A stretch of 64,000 nucleotides of DNA from Flagellimonas sp947499585 (GCF_044596045.1 NZ_CP138995.1:1984001-2048000); one strand, 5' to 3'; positions 52,740 to 62,188 are shown, counted from the stretch's first letter. Notes: generated by a model from the letters alone, not told the origin. A program made the numbers and translations.

Positions 52740-54122
52740 TTATCCTTTTTTGGCGGGTTTAATTTTAACATTCTTAAATGAAACTCTGTCTCCATGGTCT
52801 TGAAGTAAGATATGACCTTTATCGGCTTCTCCAAATTTGGGCCATTTTGCATATTTACTTTCGGAGACTAGTTTGCGGTACACATCATTTTTTCGTTCAT
52901 ATTCCAATACTTTTGCCCCATTCAGCCAATGTTCCACATGGTTGTTTTTTGATATGATGTGCGCCGTATTCCATTTACCAATTGGGTTTGCAGGTTTATT
53001 AATATCCGCAGCTATTAAATCATAAAGAGAAGACAAAGTGCGGCTGCCTTCATGGTTTCCTAATTTAGCATCGGGATGCCGTGCATCGTCTAAGATTTGA
53101 TATTCCAAACCAATAGAAGAGCCTGGCCCTTTATTTAAATCTGTATCTACATAGTATTTTATACCACTATTGGCTCCCTCTGTCAATTTAAAATCTACCT
53201 TCAATTCAAAATCGCCATACAAATCAGTAGTAACAATATCGCCTCCTGCTGCAGATTCTTCGCCATTGGATGACAAAACCGTAAGCACTCCATTCTCCAT
53301 TTCCCAACCTTGTTTTGGAAAATCATCTAATCTTGCTCCTCTCCAACCTTCACTGGTTTTACCGTTCCATAACAGTTCCCAACCTTCTTCTTTCTCCTTA
53401 ATTGTGAGTTGGTTTTTGGTAACTACGGGAGTTAAAGGAGATGTCTTGGAATATTTTGATAAACTATCTGTAAGGATCTTAATATTTTTCCATTGAATCT
53501 CAGTTCCTTCTTTGTTATCTTTTCCAATACTATGTACCTGCAGGGCAATAAAACCGCTTGCTGTCTTATCATCAATTAAATGAGCTGCGGGCACTTCGTT
53601 AATCCATGTTTTAATAGTATCTCCTATAGCCTCTATTCGGTAATGGTTCCAATCACCTTGTTTAAATGCCTTTTGTGCTGAAGGGTTGTTTTCCAAAGTA
53701 TTAAGCCAGCCTCGTCTAGCCTCGTCATAAATACCTGCACTCCATGCTCTGTCCGAAGGGTCTATTTCTACTTGGTAACCATGAACCCTACCATCTTGAT
53801 AATAATGAAAACTGTTGCTGCGAATCTGTATACCTGAATTCATGGAAGAATCTACCATATATTCCAGTTCCAAAATAAAATCACCATACATCTTATCTGA
53901 AGTCATAAAGGAATTAGGGGTATCGTGAACTGTAGCGCCAACAATAACACCGTCACTAACTGTATATTTAGCCTCCCCTCCTTTTTGTGTCCATCCGTTC
54001 AATGTTTCTCCATCAAATAGACTCCCCCATGGGGTATTGTCTTTTTTTGTCTCTGAACAACTAAAAGTTGCCAAGACAATCGAATAAGCCAATACTAGCC
54101 TAATGTTTATCAATCTATTCAT
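52740..54122 (-). CDS. tandem DUF1080 lipoprotein (3-keto-glycoside hydrolase-like)
   Basis: 460 residues with a lipoprotein signal (YSIVLATFSC, Cys about 23) and two DUF1080 concanavalin-like domains. Domain 1 (about 32-220) has PWGSLFDGETLNGW, SGIQIRS and the HGYQVEID strand. Domain 2 (about 245-458) has GWELLWNGKTSEGWRGARL, SGIKYYVDT and LEYQILDDARHPDAK. DUF1080 members have been linked to hydrolysis of 3-keto glycosides made by Gfo/Idh/MocA enzymes, and such a gene is next door. The true substrate is unknown; a glucuronide would fit the operon. It is 36 bases from the TRAP permease. Confidence 0.88.
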   Translation of the reverse strand: MNRLINIRLVLAYSIVLATFSCSETKKDNTPWGSLFDGETLNGWTQKGGEAKYTVSDGVIVGATVHDTPNSFMTSDKMYGDFILELEYMVDSSMNSGIQIRSNSFHYYQDGRVHGYQVEIDPSDRAWSAGIYDEARRGWLNTLENNPSAQKAFKQGDWNHYRIEAIGDTIKTWINEVPAAHLIDDKTASGFIALQVHSIGKDNKEGTEIQWKNIKILTDSLSKYSKTSPLTPVVTKNQLTIKEKEEGWELLWNGKTSEGWRGARLDDFPKQGWEMENGVLTVLSSNGEESAAGGDIVTTDLYGDFELKVDFKLTEGANSGIKYYVDTDLNKGPGSSIGLEYQILDDARHPDAKLGNHEGSRTLSSLYDLIAADINKPANPIGKWNTAHIISKNNHVEHWLNGAKVLEYERKNDVYRKLVSESKYAKWPKFGEADKGHILLQDHGDRVSFKNVKIKPAKKG

Positions 54123-54158
54123 TATTTTATTGTTTTTGTTCTCATTTAGTTTATCATT

Positions 54159-55454
54159 TTACAAATCAAAAAGACTTGGAAGCCATAAGCTCAATTGCGG
54201 GAAATAGGTAATTAGAAACAGCACTAAAATCATAGCCACAAACATTGGCAACAAAGGCCGCACCACTTTTTCTATGGTGGTTTTCGCCACACCGACACCT
54301 ACAAAGAGTACAGAGCCCACGGGTGGGGTACACAGCCCAATACAAAGATTCAATATCATGATGATTCCGAAGTGTACCGGATCTAACCCTAATTTTGTTA
54401 CTACTGGTAAAAAAATAGGCGTGAAAATCAGTACTGCGGGTGTCATATCCATAAAAATTCCGACGAACAAAAGAATCAAGTTGATGATAAGCAAAATCAT
54501 AATCTTGTTATCAGTAATACTTAATAAACCTGAACTAATTTCTTGAGGGATATTCTCATACGACAATACCCATGACATACTCATGGATGCGCCTATTAAT
54601 AGCATTACAATAGCTGTAGTAACGGACGAGTTCAAAAATATCTTGGGGAGCTTATCCCTAGAAATTTCCTTATAGATAATTCCTAAAACAAGACTGTACA
54701 ATACCGCTATGGCGGATGCTTCGGTAGCGGTAAATATGCCTGCTACGATACCGCCAATGACAAGCACTAGAAGAAACAGACTAGGTACAGCATCAATAAA
54801 GGTTCTGAACACGTCTTTTAATTTGCTTTGCTGTCCTACTTTGTAGCCTTTCTTCTTTGCCCAAATGGAAGCAATTATCATCAAGAAAAGCCCAGTCAAT
54901 ATTCCCGGAATATATCCAGCAATGAACAAGGCCGCTATAGAAGCTCCTCCACTTGCCAAAGAGTAAACAATTAAAATATTACTTGGCGGAATAATCAAAC
55001 CAGTTGTTGCCGAAGTAATATTCACGGCAGCACCAAACTCACGGTCGTAGCCTTCTTTTTCCATCTCTGGACCTAGAATGCTTCCCATGGCTGATGCCGA
55101 TGCCATTGCTGAACCTGCTATCGCTCCCATTAACATGGCAGCAATGACATTGATAAGTGCCAATCCGCCAGGTAATGCACCTACCAAGGTCTTCGCAAAG
55201 GCAATTAGTCTATGCGCGATGCCTCCCTTGTTCATCAATTCTCCCGAGAGTATGAAAAATGGAATTGCCAAGAGCGCAAAACTGTCCATTCCGGTGGACA
55301 TTCGCTGAGATATGGTCGTAAAAGCAGGTATAGATTCTATGCTCACCAAAATGGTTAACAATGAAGATATTGCTATACTCCATGCCACGGGTGTGCCTAT
55401 CGCCAAAAGGGTGATAAAGCTCAAGATCAAAACAAGTATTGGCACATAATCCAT
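54159..55454 (-). CDS. TRAP transporter large permease (DctM type)
   Basis: 431 residues, about 12 membrane helices, the ion-coupled channel of a tripartite ATP-independent transporter. Family markers are GTPVAWSIAISSL near the start, FFILSGELMNKGGIAHRL, GSAMASASAMGSILGPEM, and GLCTPPVGSVLFVGVGVAK near 385. The small permease gene is four bases upstream and the binding-protein gene beyond that, making a complete DctPQM set. Located among uronate genes, so uptake of a hexuronate or aldonate is expected. Confidence 0.94.
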   Translation of the reverse strand: MDYVPILVLILSFITLLAIGTPVAWSIAISSLLTILVSIESIPAFTTISQRMSTGMDSFALLAIPFFILSGELMNKGGIAHRLIAFAKTLVGALPGGLALINVIAAMLMGAIAGSAMASASAMGSILGPEMEKEGYDREFGAAVNITSATTGLIIPPSNILIVYSLASGGASIAALFIAGYIPGILTGLFLMIIASIWAKKKGYKVGQQSKLKDVFRTFIDAVPSLFLLVLVIGGIVAGIFTATEASAIAVLYSLVLGIIYKEISRDKLPKIFLNSSVTTAIVMLLIGASMSMSWVLSYENIPQEISSGLLSITDNKIMILLIINLILLFVGIFMDMTPAVLIFTPIFLPVVTKLGLDPVHFGIIMILNLCIGLCTPPVGSVLFVGVGVAKTTIEKVVRPLLPMFVAMILVLFLITYFPQLSLWLPSLFDL

Positions 55455-55458
55455 AAAT

Positions 55459-55917
55459 TTAGCTTTTTAACATATCAGATGTTTTATAAAAAATAATGAG
55501 CAAGCCACTAATTGGAATGACCAAATAGACCACTGCCAAAGGCAATCTCAAAGCTGGCGAATATTGCTCCAGCACATAAGTCATATACACCAACCGGATA
55601 CCACCTATGACCAACGCAAAAATGCAGAACAGAACAATCAATAGACTTACCAACTGCTTCAATTTCTTTTGTGTTTTCTCATCAAATTTTGAAGGTAACA
55701 CATTGATGGACACATGCATATTGCGACCTGATACATAGGCCGCGCCTAAAATACCCAACCATATCATTAAGTAGCGAGCAAGCTCATCGGTAAACGAACT
55801 TGGATTCCCCAAAACATATCGGCTAAAGACCTGATACAGCACATTAATTACCATAACAGCCATGATGGCCACCAACACTTTTGAGAGTATGTTATCTACT
55901 TTTTTTCGAATTTCCAT
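55459..55917 (-). CDS. TRAP transporter small permease (DctQ type)
   Basis: 152 residues with four membrane helices. DctQ features are YQVFSRYVLGNPSSFTDELA and LMIWLGILGAAYVSGRNMHV, the conserved helix 2-3 region. It bridges the binding protein and the large permease. It overlaps the binding-protein gene by one base. Confidence 0.92.
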   Translation of the reverse strand: MEIRKKVDNILSKVLVAIMAVMVINVLYQVFSRYVLGNPSSFTDELARYLMIWLGILGAAYVSGRNMHVSINVLPSKFDEKTQKKLKQLVSLLIVLFCIFALVIGGIRLVYMTYVLEQYSPALRLPLAVVYLVIPISGLLIIFYKTSDMLKS

Positions 55918-56906
55918 TATTGTTCGATTCGTTTTATCTCCTGTATTAAAGTATACAATTCTTTGTTTTCCTTATAGTTATCATATAAACTCTCTGACAG
56001 TTTAGAAAAAGGTTCTTTATTAGGTCTGATAATCTCCACACCTGCTTTTTGCACTTTTCTCAGCGCTTCCGCTTCAGCATCTGCCCAAAGTACTCTTTGA
56101 TAAGCAATCGAGTTTTCAACTGCTTCTTTTAACCACTCCTGCTCTTCTTTGGATAATTTGTCCCAGAAATTGGTGCCAGCTACCAGCACATCTGGAGAAA
56201 AAGTGTGTTCGTTCAATGAGTAATACTTACAAACCTCATAATGTCTTGATAAATAAAAACTTGGAGGATTGTTCTCTGCCCCATCCACAACACCTTGTTG
56301 CAATGAAGTATACAGTTCTCCCCACGAAATAGGTGTGGGGGAACCACCTAAACTACGAACCATATCCATCGCCGTCACACTCTCCATAACCCGTATTTTT
56401 TGGCCCTTTAAATCATTTGGATGTTCCACCGGCTTCTTTTTGGTATAAAAACTACGGCTTCCTGCATCATAGAACCCTAATCCTTTGAGCCAATATTTTT
56501 GTGCATCTTCCAAAAGCTGTTGACCAATATCACCATCCAAAACCTTGAATAAGTGTTCCCTATCCTTAAAGAGATAAGGAAGTCCAAGAATTCCAATCTT
56601 TGGCGCAAAATTTTCCAAAGTGGCTACGGATACCTTGGTCATGTCTAAACTGCCAATCTGTAATAATTCAAGAATTTGACGCTCAGTACCTAACTGTTGG
56701 TTGGGATAAATTTCCAATTGGAGCTTTCCATTGGAGTTTTCTTTCAAATCTTCACCCATCTTCACCATGGCTTTATGTACCGAATGACTTACATCCAAAC
56801 CATGCGCCAATCGTATGGTTTTTACGTCCGAAACTCCTTTACACCCTATCATCAGAAGGATAAGAATCCATAAAGAAACTGTATGTATGTGTTTTATCGT
56901 TTTCAC
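55917..56906 (-). CDS. TRAP transporter substrate-binding lipoprotein (DctP type)
   Basis: 329 residues. The signal ends in LLMIGC (Cys about 22), so the binding protein is tethered to the inner membrane instead of being free. The TRAP fold shows IRLAHGLDVSHSVHKAM, NQQLGTERQILELLQIGSLD, and the carboxylate-binding Arg in LKGQKIRVMES, with ISWGELYTSLQQGVVDGAE after it. That Arg marks an organic-acid ligand; with uxaC, uxuA and kdgK alongside, glucuronate or a related acid fits. It overlaps eda by four bases. Confidence 0.94.
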   Translation of the reverse strand: MKTIKHIHTVSLWILILLMIGCKGVSDVKTIRLAHGLDVSHSVHKAMVKMGEDLKENSNGKLQLEIYPNQQLGTERQILELLQIGSLDMTKVSVATLENFAPKIGILGLPYLFKDREHLFKVLDGDIGQQLLEDAQKYWLKGLGFYDAGSRSFYTKKKPVEHPNDLKGQKIRVMESVTAMDMVRSLGGSPTPISWGELYTSLQQGVVDGAENNPPSFYLSRHYEVCKYYSLNEHTFSPDVLVAGTNFWDKLSKEEQEWLKEAVENSIAYQRVLWADAEAEALRKVQKAGVEIIRPNKEPFSKLSESLYDNYKENKELYTLIQEIKRIEQ

Positions 56907-57571
56907 TTTCTAATGGTTTCAATTAATCGCAAAGTATCGGCTACTTTCTTTTGCAATCCTTCAAAATCTTTCTTTGCTAAAACATCCCTCGAGATGAGTT
57001 TTGAGCCCATTCCCACACAAGTCACTCCGGCATCAAACCAGCCTTTTAGGTTCGCTTTTTCAGTGCTTACACCACCAGTCGGCATAATATTCGTCCAGGG
57101 TTGCGGACCTTTAATCGCTTTTACAAAGCCGGGACCGTAAGTAGAACCGGGGAACAGTTTAATCAATTCACAACCTAGTTCTTCCGCTCTGTTGATTTCA
57201 GCCAGTGAACCACAACCGGGGGACCACAATACTTTTCTTCGATTGCATGCTATGGCAATATCTTCCCTCAATGATGGAGTCACTATAAAATTCGCTCCCA
57301 TTTGCATGAACATACTTGCCGCTGCCGCATCTGTAATAGACCCCACGCCCATTATCATTCCAGGGAGTTCTTTGATTGCATATTTGTTAAGTTCTGAAAA
57401 TACTTCAAAAGCAAAATCACCTCTAGCAGTAAACTCAAGCAATCTTGCTCCACCCCCATAACAAGCCTTTAGCACCTTTTTTCCCAATACTATATCAGGA
57501 TGGTAAAACAAGGGTACCATTCCTGTTTTGCTCATTGCATTAAAAACTTCTATTCTCGAATACTGCGCCAT
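56903..57571 (-). CDS. eda: 2-keto-3-deoxy-6-phosphogluconate aldolase
   Basis: Splits KDPG into pyruvate and glyceraldehyde-3-phosphate. It has 222 residues. The active-site Glu46 is in RLLEFTARG and the Schiff-base Lys138 in CELIKLFPGSTYGPGFV; TPSLREDIAIACN is the phosphate-loop region. It is the last catabolic step of the operon and lies 78 bases after kdgK, separated by an unusual hairpin. Confidence 0.94.
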   Translation of the reverse strand: MAQYSRIEVFNAMSKTGMVPLFYHPDIVLGKKVLKACYGGGARLLEFTARGDFAFEVFSELNKYAIKELPGMIMGVGSITDAAAASMFMQMGANFIVTPSLREDIAIACNRRKVLWSPGCGSLAEINRAEELGCELIKLFPGSTYGPGFVKAIKGPQPWTNIMPTGGVSTEKANLKGWFDAGVTCVGMGSKLISRDVLAKKDFEGLQKKVADTLRLIETIRK

Positions 57572-57580
57572 ACCTATTTC

Positions 57581-57630
57581 TTTTTTTAAGCACCGGACCT
57601 AAAAAGGGTCGTCCGGTGCAACTAAAAAAA
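57581..57630. promoter_or_regulatory. large hairpin between kdgK and eda, not a terminator
   Basis: Nine-bp perfect inverted repeat GCACCGGAC (57590-57598) / GTCCGGTGC (57611-57619), with T7 (57581-57587) outside on the left and A7 (57624-57630) on the right, which can extend the stem. A terminator would have the opposite arrangement (A before, T after), on either strand. It may be an RNA processing or stability element that sets the ratio of upstream to downstream genes. Confidence 0.4.
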
Positions 57631-57649
57631 CTAAACTAACTCAAATCAT

Positions 57650-58690
57650 TTATCGTGCGACTCGCCCTGAAGCATCGCCACCCATTAATTTTTCTACCTC
57701 TGCCACAGTGACTAAATTCGCATCACCTTTTATAGTATGTTTTAGACAGGATGCTGCTACAGCAAAGTCCAAAGCATTTTGGTCATCCTCTGGATATTTT
57801 AGCAAGCCGTAGATCAAGCCTCCCATAAAGGAATCGCCACCACCCACTCTATCTACAATATCTGTTATCTGATATTCTGGGGATTTATACATTATTTTTC
57901 CATTGTACAGAACTCCTGCCCATGTGTTGTGCGATGCTGATATGGAGCCTCTCAATGTTGTGATGACTTTTTTTGCTTTCGGGAATTTTTCCATCATCTG
58001 TGTACACACCGACAAAAAGGCTTCTGCCTTAACATGTTCTCCCTGTGTTGTAATATCCAGCCCTTCCGGTTTGATATCGAAATGTTTCTCTGCATCTTCT
58101 TCGTTGCCTAGAATGATATCGCAATATGAGGTCAATTCGGTCATGATTGATTCACGGTCACCTCCATAATTCCATAGCTTGGCTCTGTAATTTAAATCTG
58201 TAGAGATGGTAACACCCATATCACTTGCTATCTTCAATGCTTCAAGACAGGCATCTGCCGCTCCTTGCGATATTGCAGGTGTAATACCTGTCCAATGAAA
58301 CCACCCAACATCTTTGAAAACGGATTTCCAATCTACCATTCCTTTTTCAATCTCAGCTATTGCAGAATATGCTCGGTCATATACTACTTTACTTCCCCTA
58401 CTTACCGCTCCGGTTTCCAAAAAATAGATTCCTAAACGATTTCCACCGTAGATAATTTTGTCCATGCCAATACCTCTCTTGCGCATTTCCATTAGAGCAC
58501 ATTTACCTATGTCATTTTTAGGAAGTCTGGTTACAAAATCAACAGGCACGCCATAATTGGCCAAGGAAACCGCTACATTGGATTCGCCTCCGCCATAGAC
58601 AACATCAAAACTATTGGCCTGAGAAAATCTTAAATATCCAGGAGGAGACAATCGTAACATTATCTCTCCAAAGGTTACTACTTTTTGCAT
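57650..58690 (-). CDS. kdgK: 2-keto-3-deoxygluconate kinase (PfkB family)
   Basis: 346 residues of a ribokinase-fold sugar kinase. The N-terminal VTFGEIMLRLSP and SNVAVSLANYG are PfkB motif regions, and the C-terminal anion hole and base are in DIVDRVGGGDSFMGGLIYGL near 285-305. With uxuA (which makes KDG) and eda (which uses KDPG) in the same operon, KDG kinase is the natural function. It follows uxaC by 16 bases. Confidence 0.92.
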   Translation of the reverse strand: MQKVVTFGEIMLRLSPPGYLRFSQANSFDVVYGGGESNVAVSLANYGVPVDFVTRLPKNDIGKCALMEMRKRGIGMDKIIYGGNRLGIYFLETGAVSRGSKVVYDRAYSAIAEIEKGMVDWKSVFKDVGWFHWTGITPAISQGAADACLEALKIASDMGVTISTDLNYRAKLWNYGGDRESIMTELTSYCDIILGNEEDAEKHFDIKPEGLDITTQGEHVKAEAFLSVCTQMMEKFPKAKKVITTLRGSISASHNTWAGVLYNGKIMYKSPEYQITDIVDRVGGGDSFMGGLIYGLLKYPEDDQNALDFAVAASCLKHTIKGDANLVTVAEVEKLMGGDASGRVAR

Positions 58691-58706
58691 TTTATATTAT
58701 TATCTA

Positions 58707-60104
58707 TTAAAAATCAAAATACGCTTTAGCATTTTTGTAACAAATATCCTGTACCAAACCACCTACGTAAGAGATGTCGTTTGGTATCAAGCCTTTTTTT
58801 ATGTCATTCCCTAAAATGTTGCAAAGCAACCTTCTGAAATATTCATGTCTTGGAAAGGATAGTAAACTCCTTGAATCTGTAAGCATCCCGACAAAGCAAC
58901 TGAGCAATCCCATATTTGATAAGGCATTCAATTGCCTTTCCATCCCATCTAATTGATCCATATACCACCATCCTGATCCAAATTGTATTTTACCCTTTAC
59001 AGTCCCGTCATTGAAATTGCCAACCATGGTGGCAAAGACTTCATTGTAAGATGGATTTATGTTGTAGAGGATGGTCTTTGAAAGTTGGTCAGTAAAATCC
59101 AACAGGTTTAAAAATTTGGCAAGACCAACAGCTTGAGGGTAATCACCTATGGAATCGAACCCCGTATCTGGCCCTATTTGGGTCATTTTTCTAGTATTTG
59201 TATTGCGAAACGCACCCAAATGAAATTGTTGCACCCATCCCAGCGCATGGTATTCACGGCATAGGTGAAACAGGGTTTCAAACTTAAAATACCGTATTTC
59301 ATCTGGTTCCAAAGGTTGGCCTTCCACTACTTTCTTGAAGATTACTTCAATATCGAAAGCATTCATCTCAAAATAGTACAACCGTTCTAAGCCATGATCA
59401 GAGAGTCGTCCCCCATTTTTATGAAAATAAGCCACCCTTTTCTTGATGGCAGCAATCAAATCTTGATAAGATGTTATCTGTATTCCTGACACCTCGCCCA
59501 AACGCTCCAAATATGTTCTATAGGTTTTGTTATCTTCAATAGCATAGACCTTATCTGGTCTAAACGAGGGTAACATTTTTGGTGTGACACTATTTTTTGC
59601 TGCTTTTTGATGGTGTGCCAAGGTATCGATAGGGTCGTCAGTAGTGCAGACAACTTTTACATTAAATTGTTGTAAAAGCCCAATAGCACTGTGGCTTTTG
59701 TCTTGTAACTGTTCCTTTGTTTTCTGAAAAACCTGTTTTGCATTAGTGCCTGTAAGTAGGTCGCTAATTCCAAAATAACGTTGCAATTCTAAGTGTGTCC
59801 AATGGTATAATGGGTTTCTGAGTGTGTAGGGAACTGTCTCTCCCCATTTCTGAAATTTCTCTTCATCAGAAGCATTTCCGGTAATATAATTTTCATCAAC
59901 ACCCATAGTGCGCATTGCCCTCCACTTATAGTGATCTCCTGATAACCAAGCCTCTGTTAGATTTTTAAATTGGTAGTTATTTGCAATTTGTTCTGGTGGC
60001 AAATGATTGTGATAATCAATAATAGGCATATCCTTTGCATAACCAAAGTATAGCTCTTCGGCTTGAAGGGTATCTAATAAAAAGTTATCTTTTATAAATG
60101 TCAT
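58707..60104 (-). CDS. uxaC: glucuronate (uronate) isomerase
   Basis: Converts D-glucuronate to D-fructuronate (and galacturonate to tagaturonate). The 465 residues match E. coli UxaC (470). Marker segments are MPIIDYHNHLPPEQIANN near 27 with metal-type His residues, KVVCTTDDPIDTLAHH, FHLGAFRNTNTR, and LTDSRSLLSFPRHEYFRRL near the end. It overlaps uxuA by one base. It is the entry step of the pathway encoded here. Confidence 0.96.
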   Translation of the reverse strand: MTFIKDNFLLDTLQAEELYFGYAKDMPIIDYHNHLPPEQIANNYQFKNLTEAWLSGDHYKWRAMRTMGVDENYITGNASDEEKFQKWGETVPYTLRNPLYHWTHLELQRYFGISDLLTGTNAKQVFQKTKEQLQDKSHSAIGLLQQFNVKVVCTTDDPIDTLAHHQKAAKNSVTPKMLPSFRPDKVYAIEDNKTYRTYLERLGEVSGIQITSYQDLIAAIKKRVAYFHKNGGRLSDHGLERLYYFEMNAFDIEVIFKKVVEGQPLEPDEIRYFKFETLFHLCREYHALGWVQQFHLGAFRNTNTRKMTQIGPDTGFDSIGDYPQAVGLAKFLNLLDFTDQLSKTILYNINPSYNEVFATMVGNFNDGTVKGKIQFGSGWWYMDQLDGMERQLNALSNMGLLSCFVGMLTDSRSLLSFPRHEYFRRLLCNILGNDIKKGLIPNDISYVGGLVQDICYKNAKAYFDF

Positions 60105-61288
60105 TATAGCAAGGATTTTTCAATTCCGTACATCAACCCCCTTAGTTCCGCAAGGCCACGTAAACGACCAATTGCCGAATACCCTGGATTTGTTTTTTTA
60201 TCTAAATCATCCAACATTTGATGTCCATGGTCAGGACGCATGGGCATACGTTGGTTCTTTGAATTATCTTCCACTCTTTTCTGCTGTTCCTGAAGTAATT
60301 CTTTCATTACTCGATACATGTCTACATCGCCGTCAAGGTGATCTGCTTCATGAAAATTTCCAAGCGCATCTCTTTTGGTACTTCTAAGATGGATGAAATT
60401 TATTCTGCCCGCCAACCGTTTTGCCATACCAACTAGATCATTATCGGCACGTACCCCAAAAGAGCCCGTACAAAAACATAGTCCATTGTTTGGGCTGTCA
60501 TAGGCCATTAACAATTCCAGTGCATCACTTTCAGTACTGACTACTCTTGGTAATCCAAGAATAGGGAAGGGGGGGTCATCAGGATGTATGGCCATTAAAA
60601 CCCCTGCTTTTTCAGCTACTGGCACAACTGCCTTTATAAATTCAAATAGATTTTGACGTAAATCGTGTTCTGTTATTTTGTTATATGTATCTAGTGCAGA
60701 TTGAAACTCCTCAAGAGAATAGCCCTCTTCAGACCCTGGTAAACCAGCAATGATGTTTTGGGTAAGTCGAGTCCGATCTTTTACATCCATTCTATCATAA
60801 GTAAATTTAGCCATGGCCAAATCATTATTGCTATAGAAATTCTTGACATCTGGTCGTTTCAGGATAAAAAGTTCAAATGCGGCAAATTCAACAGCATTAA
60901 AATTCAACCCTAAGGCCCCGTCCTTCATTTTATAGGCCAAATCTGTACGTGTCCAGTCCAATACGGGCATGAAGTTGTAGCATATCGTATCAATTCCACA
61001 TTCGCCAAGATTTTTGATGCTCTGTCTATAATTTGCCAGAAAATTTATGTATTCCCCTTCTCGTCTCTTTATATCCTCATGTACAGGAACACTTTCAACC
61101 ACTGACCATGTCAATCCAGCTTCTTCAAGTTGTTCTTTTCGTTTCAAAATCTCATCTATGGGCCAAACTTCACCATTTGGTATGTGATGAAGCGCTGTTA
61201 CCACTCCAGTTGCCCCTGCCTGCTTAATATCGGAGAGGGAAACTGAGTCATCAGGCCCGTACCATCTCCAAGTTTGTTCTAACCCCAT
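60104..61288 (-). CDS. uxuA: mannonate dehydratase
   Basis: Dehydrates D-mannonate to 2-keto-3-deoxygluconate. The 394 residues equal E. coli UxuA in length. Landmarks are TWRWYGPDDSVSLSDIKQAG at the start, GVVTALHHIP, LMAIHPDDPPFPILGLPR with metal ligands near 240, FCTGSFGVRADNDL, FIHLRST and MRPDHGHQMLDD near 345. The order SDR-uxuA-uxaC-kdgK-eda follows the pathway closely. It lies 33 bases after the SDR gene. Confidence 0.97.
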   Translation of the reverse strand: MGLEQTWRWYGPDDSVSLSDIKQAGATGVVTALHHIPNGEVWPIDEILKRKEQLEEAGLTWSVVESVPVHEDIKRREGEYINFLANYRQSIKNLGECGIDTICYNFMPVLDWTRTDLAYKMKDGALGLNFNAVEFAAFELFILKRPDVKNFYSNNDLAMAKFTYDRMDVKDRTRLTQNIIAGLPGSEEGYSLEEFQSALDTYNKITEHDLRQNLFEFIKAVVPVAEKAGVLMAIHPDDPPFPILGLPRVVSTESDALELLMAYDSPNNGLCFCTGSFGVRADNDLVGMAKRLAGRINFIHLRSTKRDALGNFHEADHLDGDVDMYRVMKELLQEQQKRVEDNSKNQRMPMRPDHGHQMLDDLDKKTNPGYSAIGRLRGLAELRGLMYGIEKSLL

Positions 61289-61321
61289 ATTAGATTATTA
61301 CCGTTATAACTCATTTGTTTT

Positions 61322-62173
61322 CTATACTCCACTATATGCGCTGAATCCGCCATCGATGGGAACTGTAATTCCGGTTACAAATTTTGATTGATTACTTGTC
61401 AGCCAAAGGGTGGTCCCTACCAAATCCTCAGGTTCCCCAAACCGGTTCATTGGGGTGTGCTCCAAAATGGTCTGTGCCCTTGGTGTATGATCACCATTCT
61501 TATCTGTAAGCAGTGATCTGTTTTGTTCCGTTAGAAAAAACCCTGGCGCCAAAGCATTGATACGAATGCCGACAGGGGCAAAGTGCACCGCCAACCACTG
61601 TGTAAAATTGCTCACGGCCGCTTTGGCACCGCTATAAGCTGGTATCTTGGTCAAAGGTCTGAATGCATTCATGGATGAAATATTCAAAATGGAACACCCT
61701 TCCTTTCCTACCATATCCAAAGTAAAAACTTGTGTGGGCAGCAGGGTACCAATAAAGTTAAGATTGAACACAAATTGAATTCCTTCTGGATCCAACTTAA
61801 AAAAAGTCCTTAAATCCTCTGTTGCATTTAGGTCTTCCTCAATAAATTGGGTCTTAGTTGTGGTTCCCGTGGGATGGTTTCCGCCGGCTCCGTTGACCAA
61901 AATATCACAAGTCCCAAATTTCTCGTTTACCAAAAATCGAGCCTCTTGCAAACTATCTTTCTCCAAAACATTGGCTCCAACCCCAAGGGCGATACCTCCT
62001 TTTTCAACAATCTTTTGAGCAATCTGATTGGCTGCTTCTTTTTTGAGATCCAAAATGGCCACTTTGGCTCCTTGCCCGGCAAAGGATTCTGCCAAGGTAC
62101 TGCAAAGCACCCCCCCCCCGCCTGTTATGACAACGGTTTTGCCTTTTAAATCTTGGTATTTTGGGTTTCTCAT
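61322..62173 (-). CDS. SDR oxidoreductase, probable D-mannonate oxidoreductase (fructuronate reductase)
   Basis: 283 residues of a classical short-chain dehydrogenase. The cofactor loop is TGGGGVLC at 17-24 (Cys where Gly is usual), NGAGGNHP follows near 94, and the catalytic residues are Ser167, Tyr180 and Lys184 (PAYSGAKAA). As no UxuB of the long-chain type is present, this SDR is the expected fructuronate-to-mannonate step, as in many Bacteroidota. It is the first gene of the operon. Codons 19-22 contain a run of ten G (62110-62119 on the plus strand as C), a site prone to slippage. Confidence 0.87.
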   Translation of the reverse strand: MRNPKYQDLKGKTVVITGGGGVLCSTLAESFAGQGAKVAILDLKKEAANQIAQKIVEKGGIALGVGANVLEKDSLQEARFLVNEKFGTCDILVNGAGGNHPTGTTTKTQFIEEDLNATEDLRTFFKLDPEGIQFVFNLNFIGTLLPTQVFTLDMVGKEGCSILNISSMNAFRPLTKIPAYSGAKAAVSNFTQWLAVHFAPVGIRINALAPGFFLTEQNRSLLTDKNGDHTPRAQTILEHTPMNRFGEPEDLVGTTLWLTSNQSKFVTGITVPIDGGFSAYSGV

Positions 62174-62188
62174 TGGTAACTATTTAGT

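Noticed and set aside
58004..58013. TGTGTACACA palindrome inside kdgK
   Set aside because: It resembles half of the uronate operator but lacks the 5-base spacer and lies in coding sequence far from a start; likely chance.
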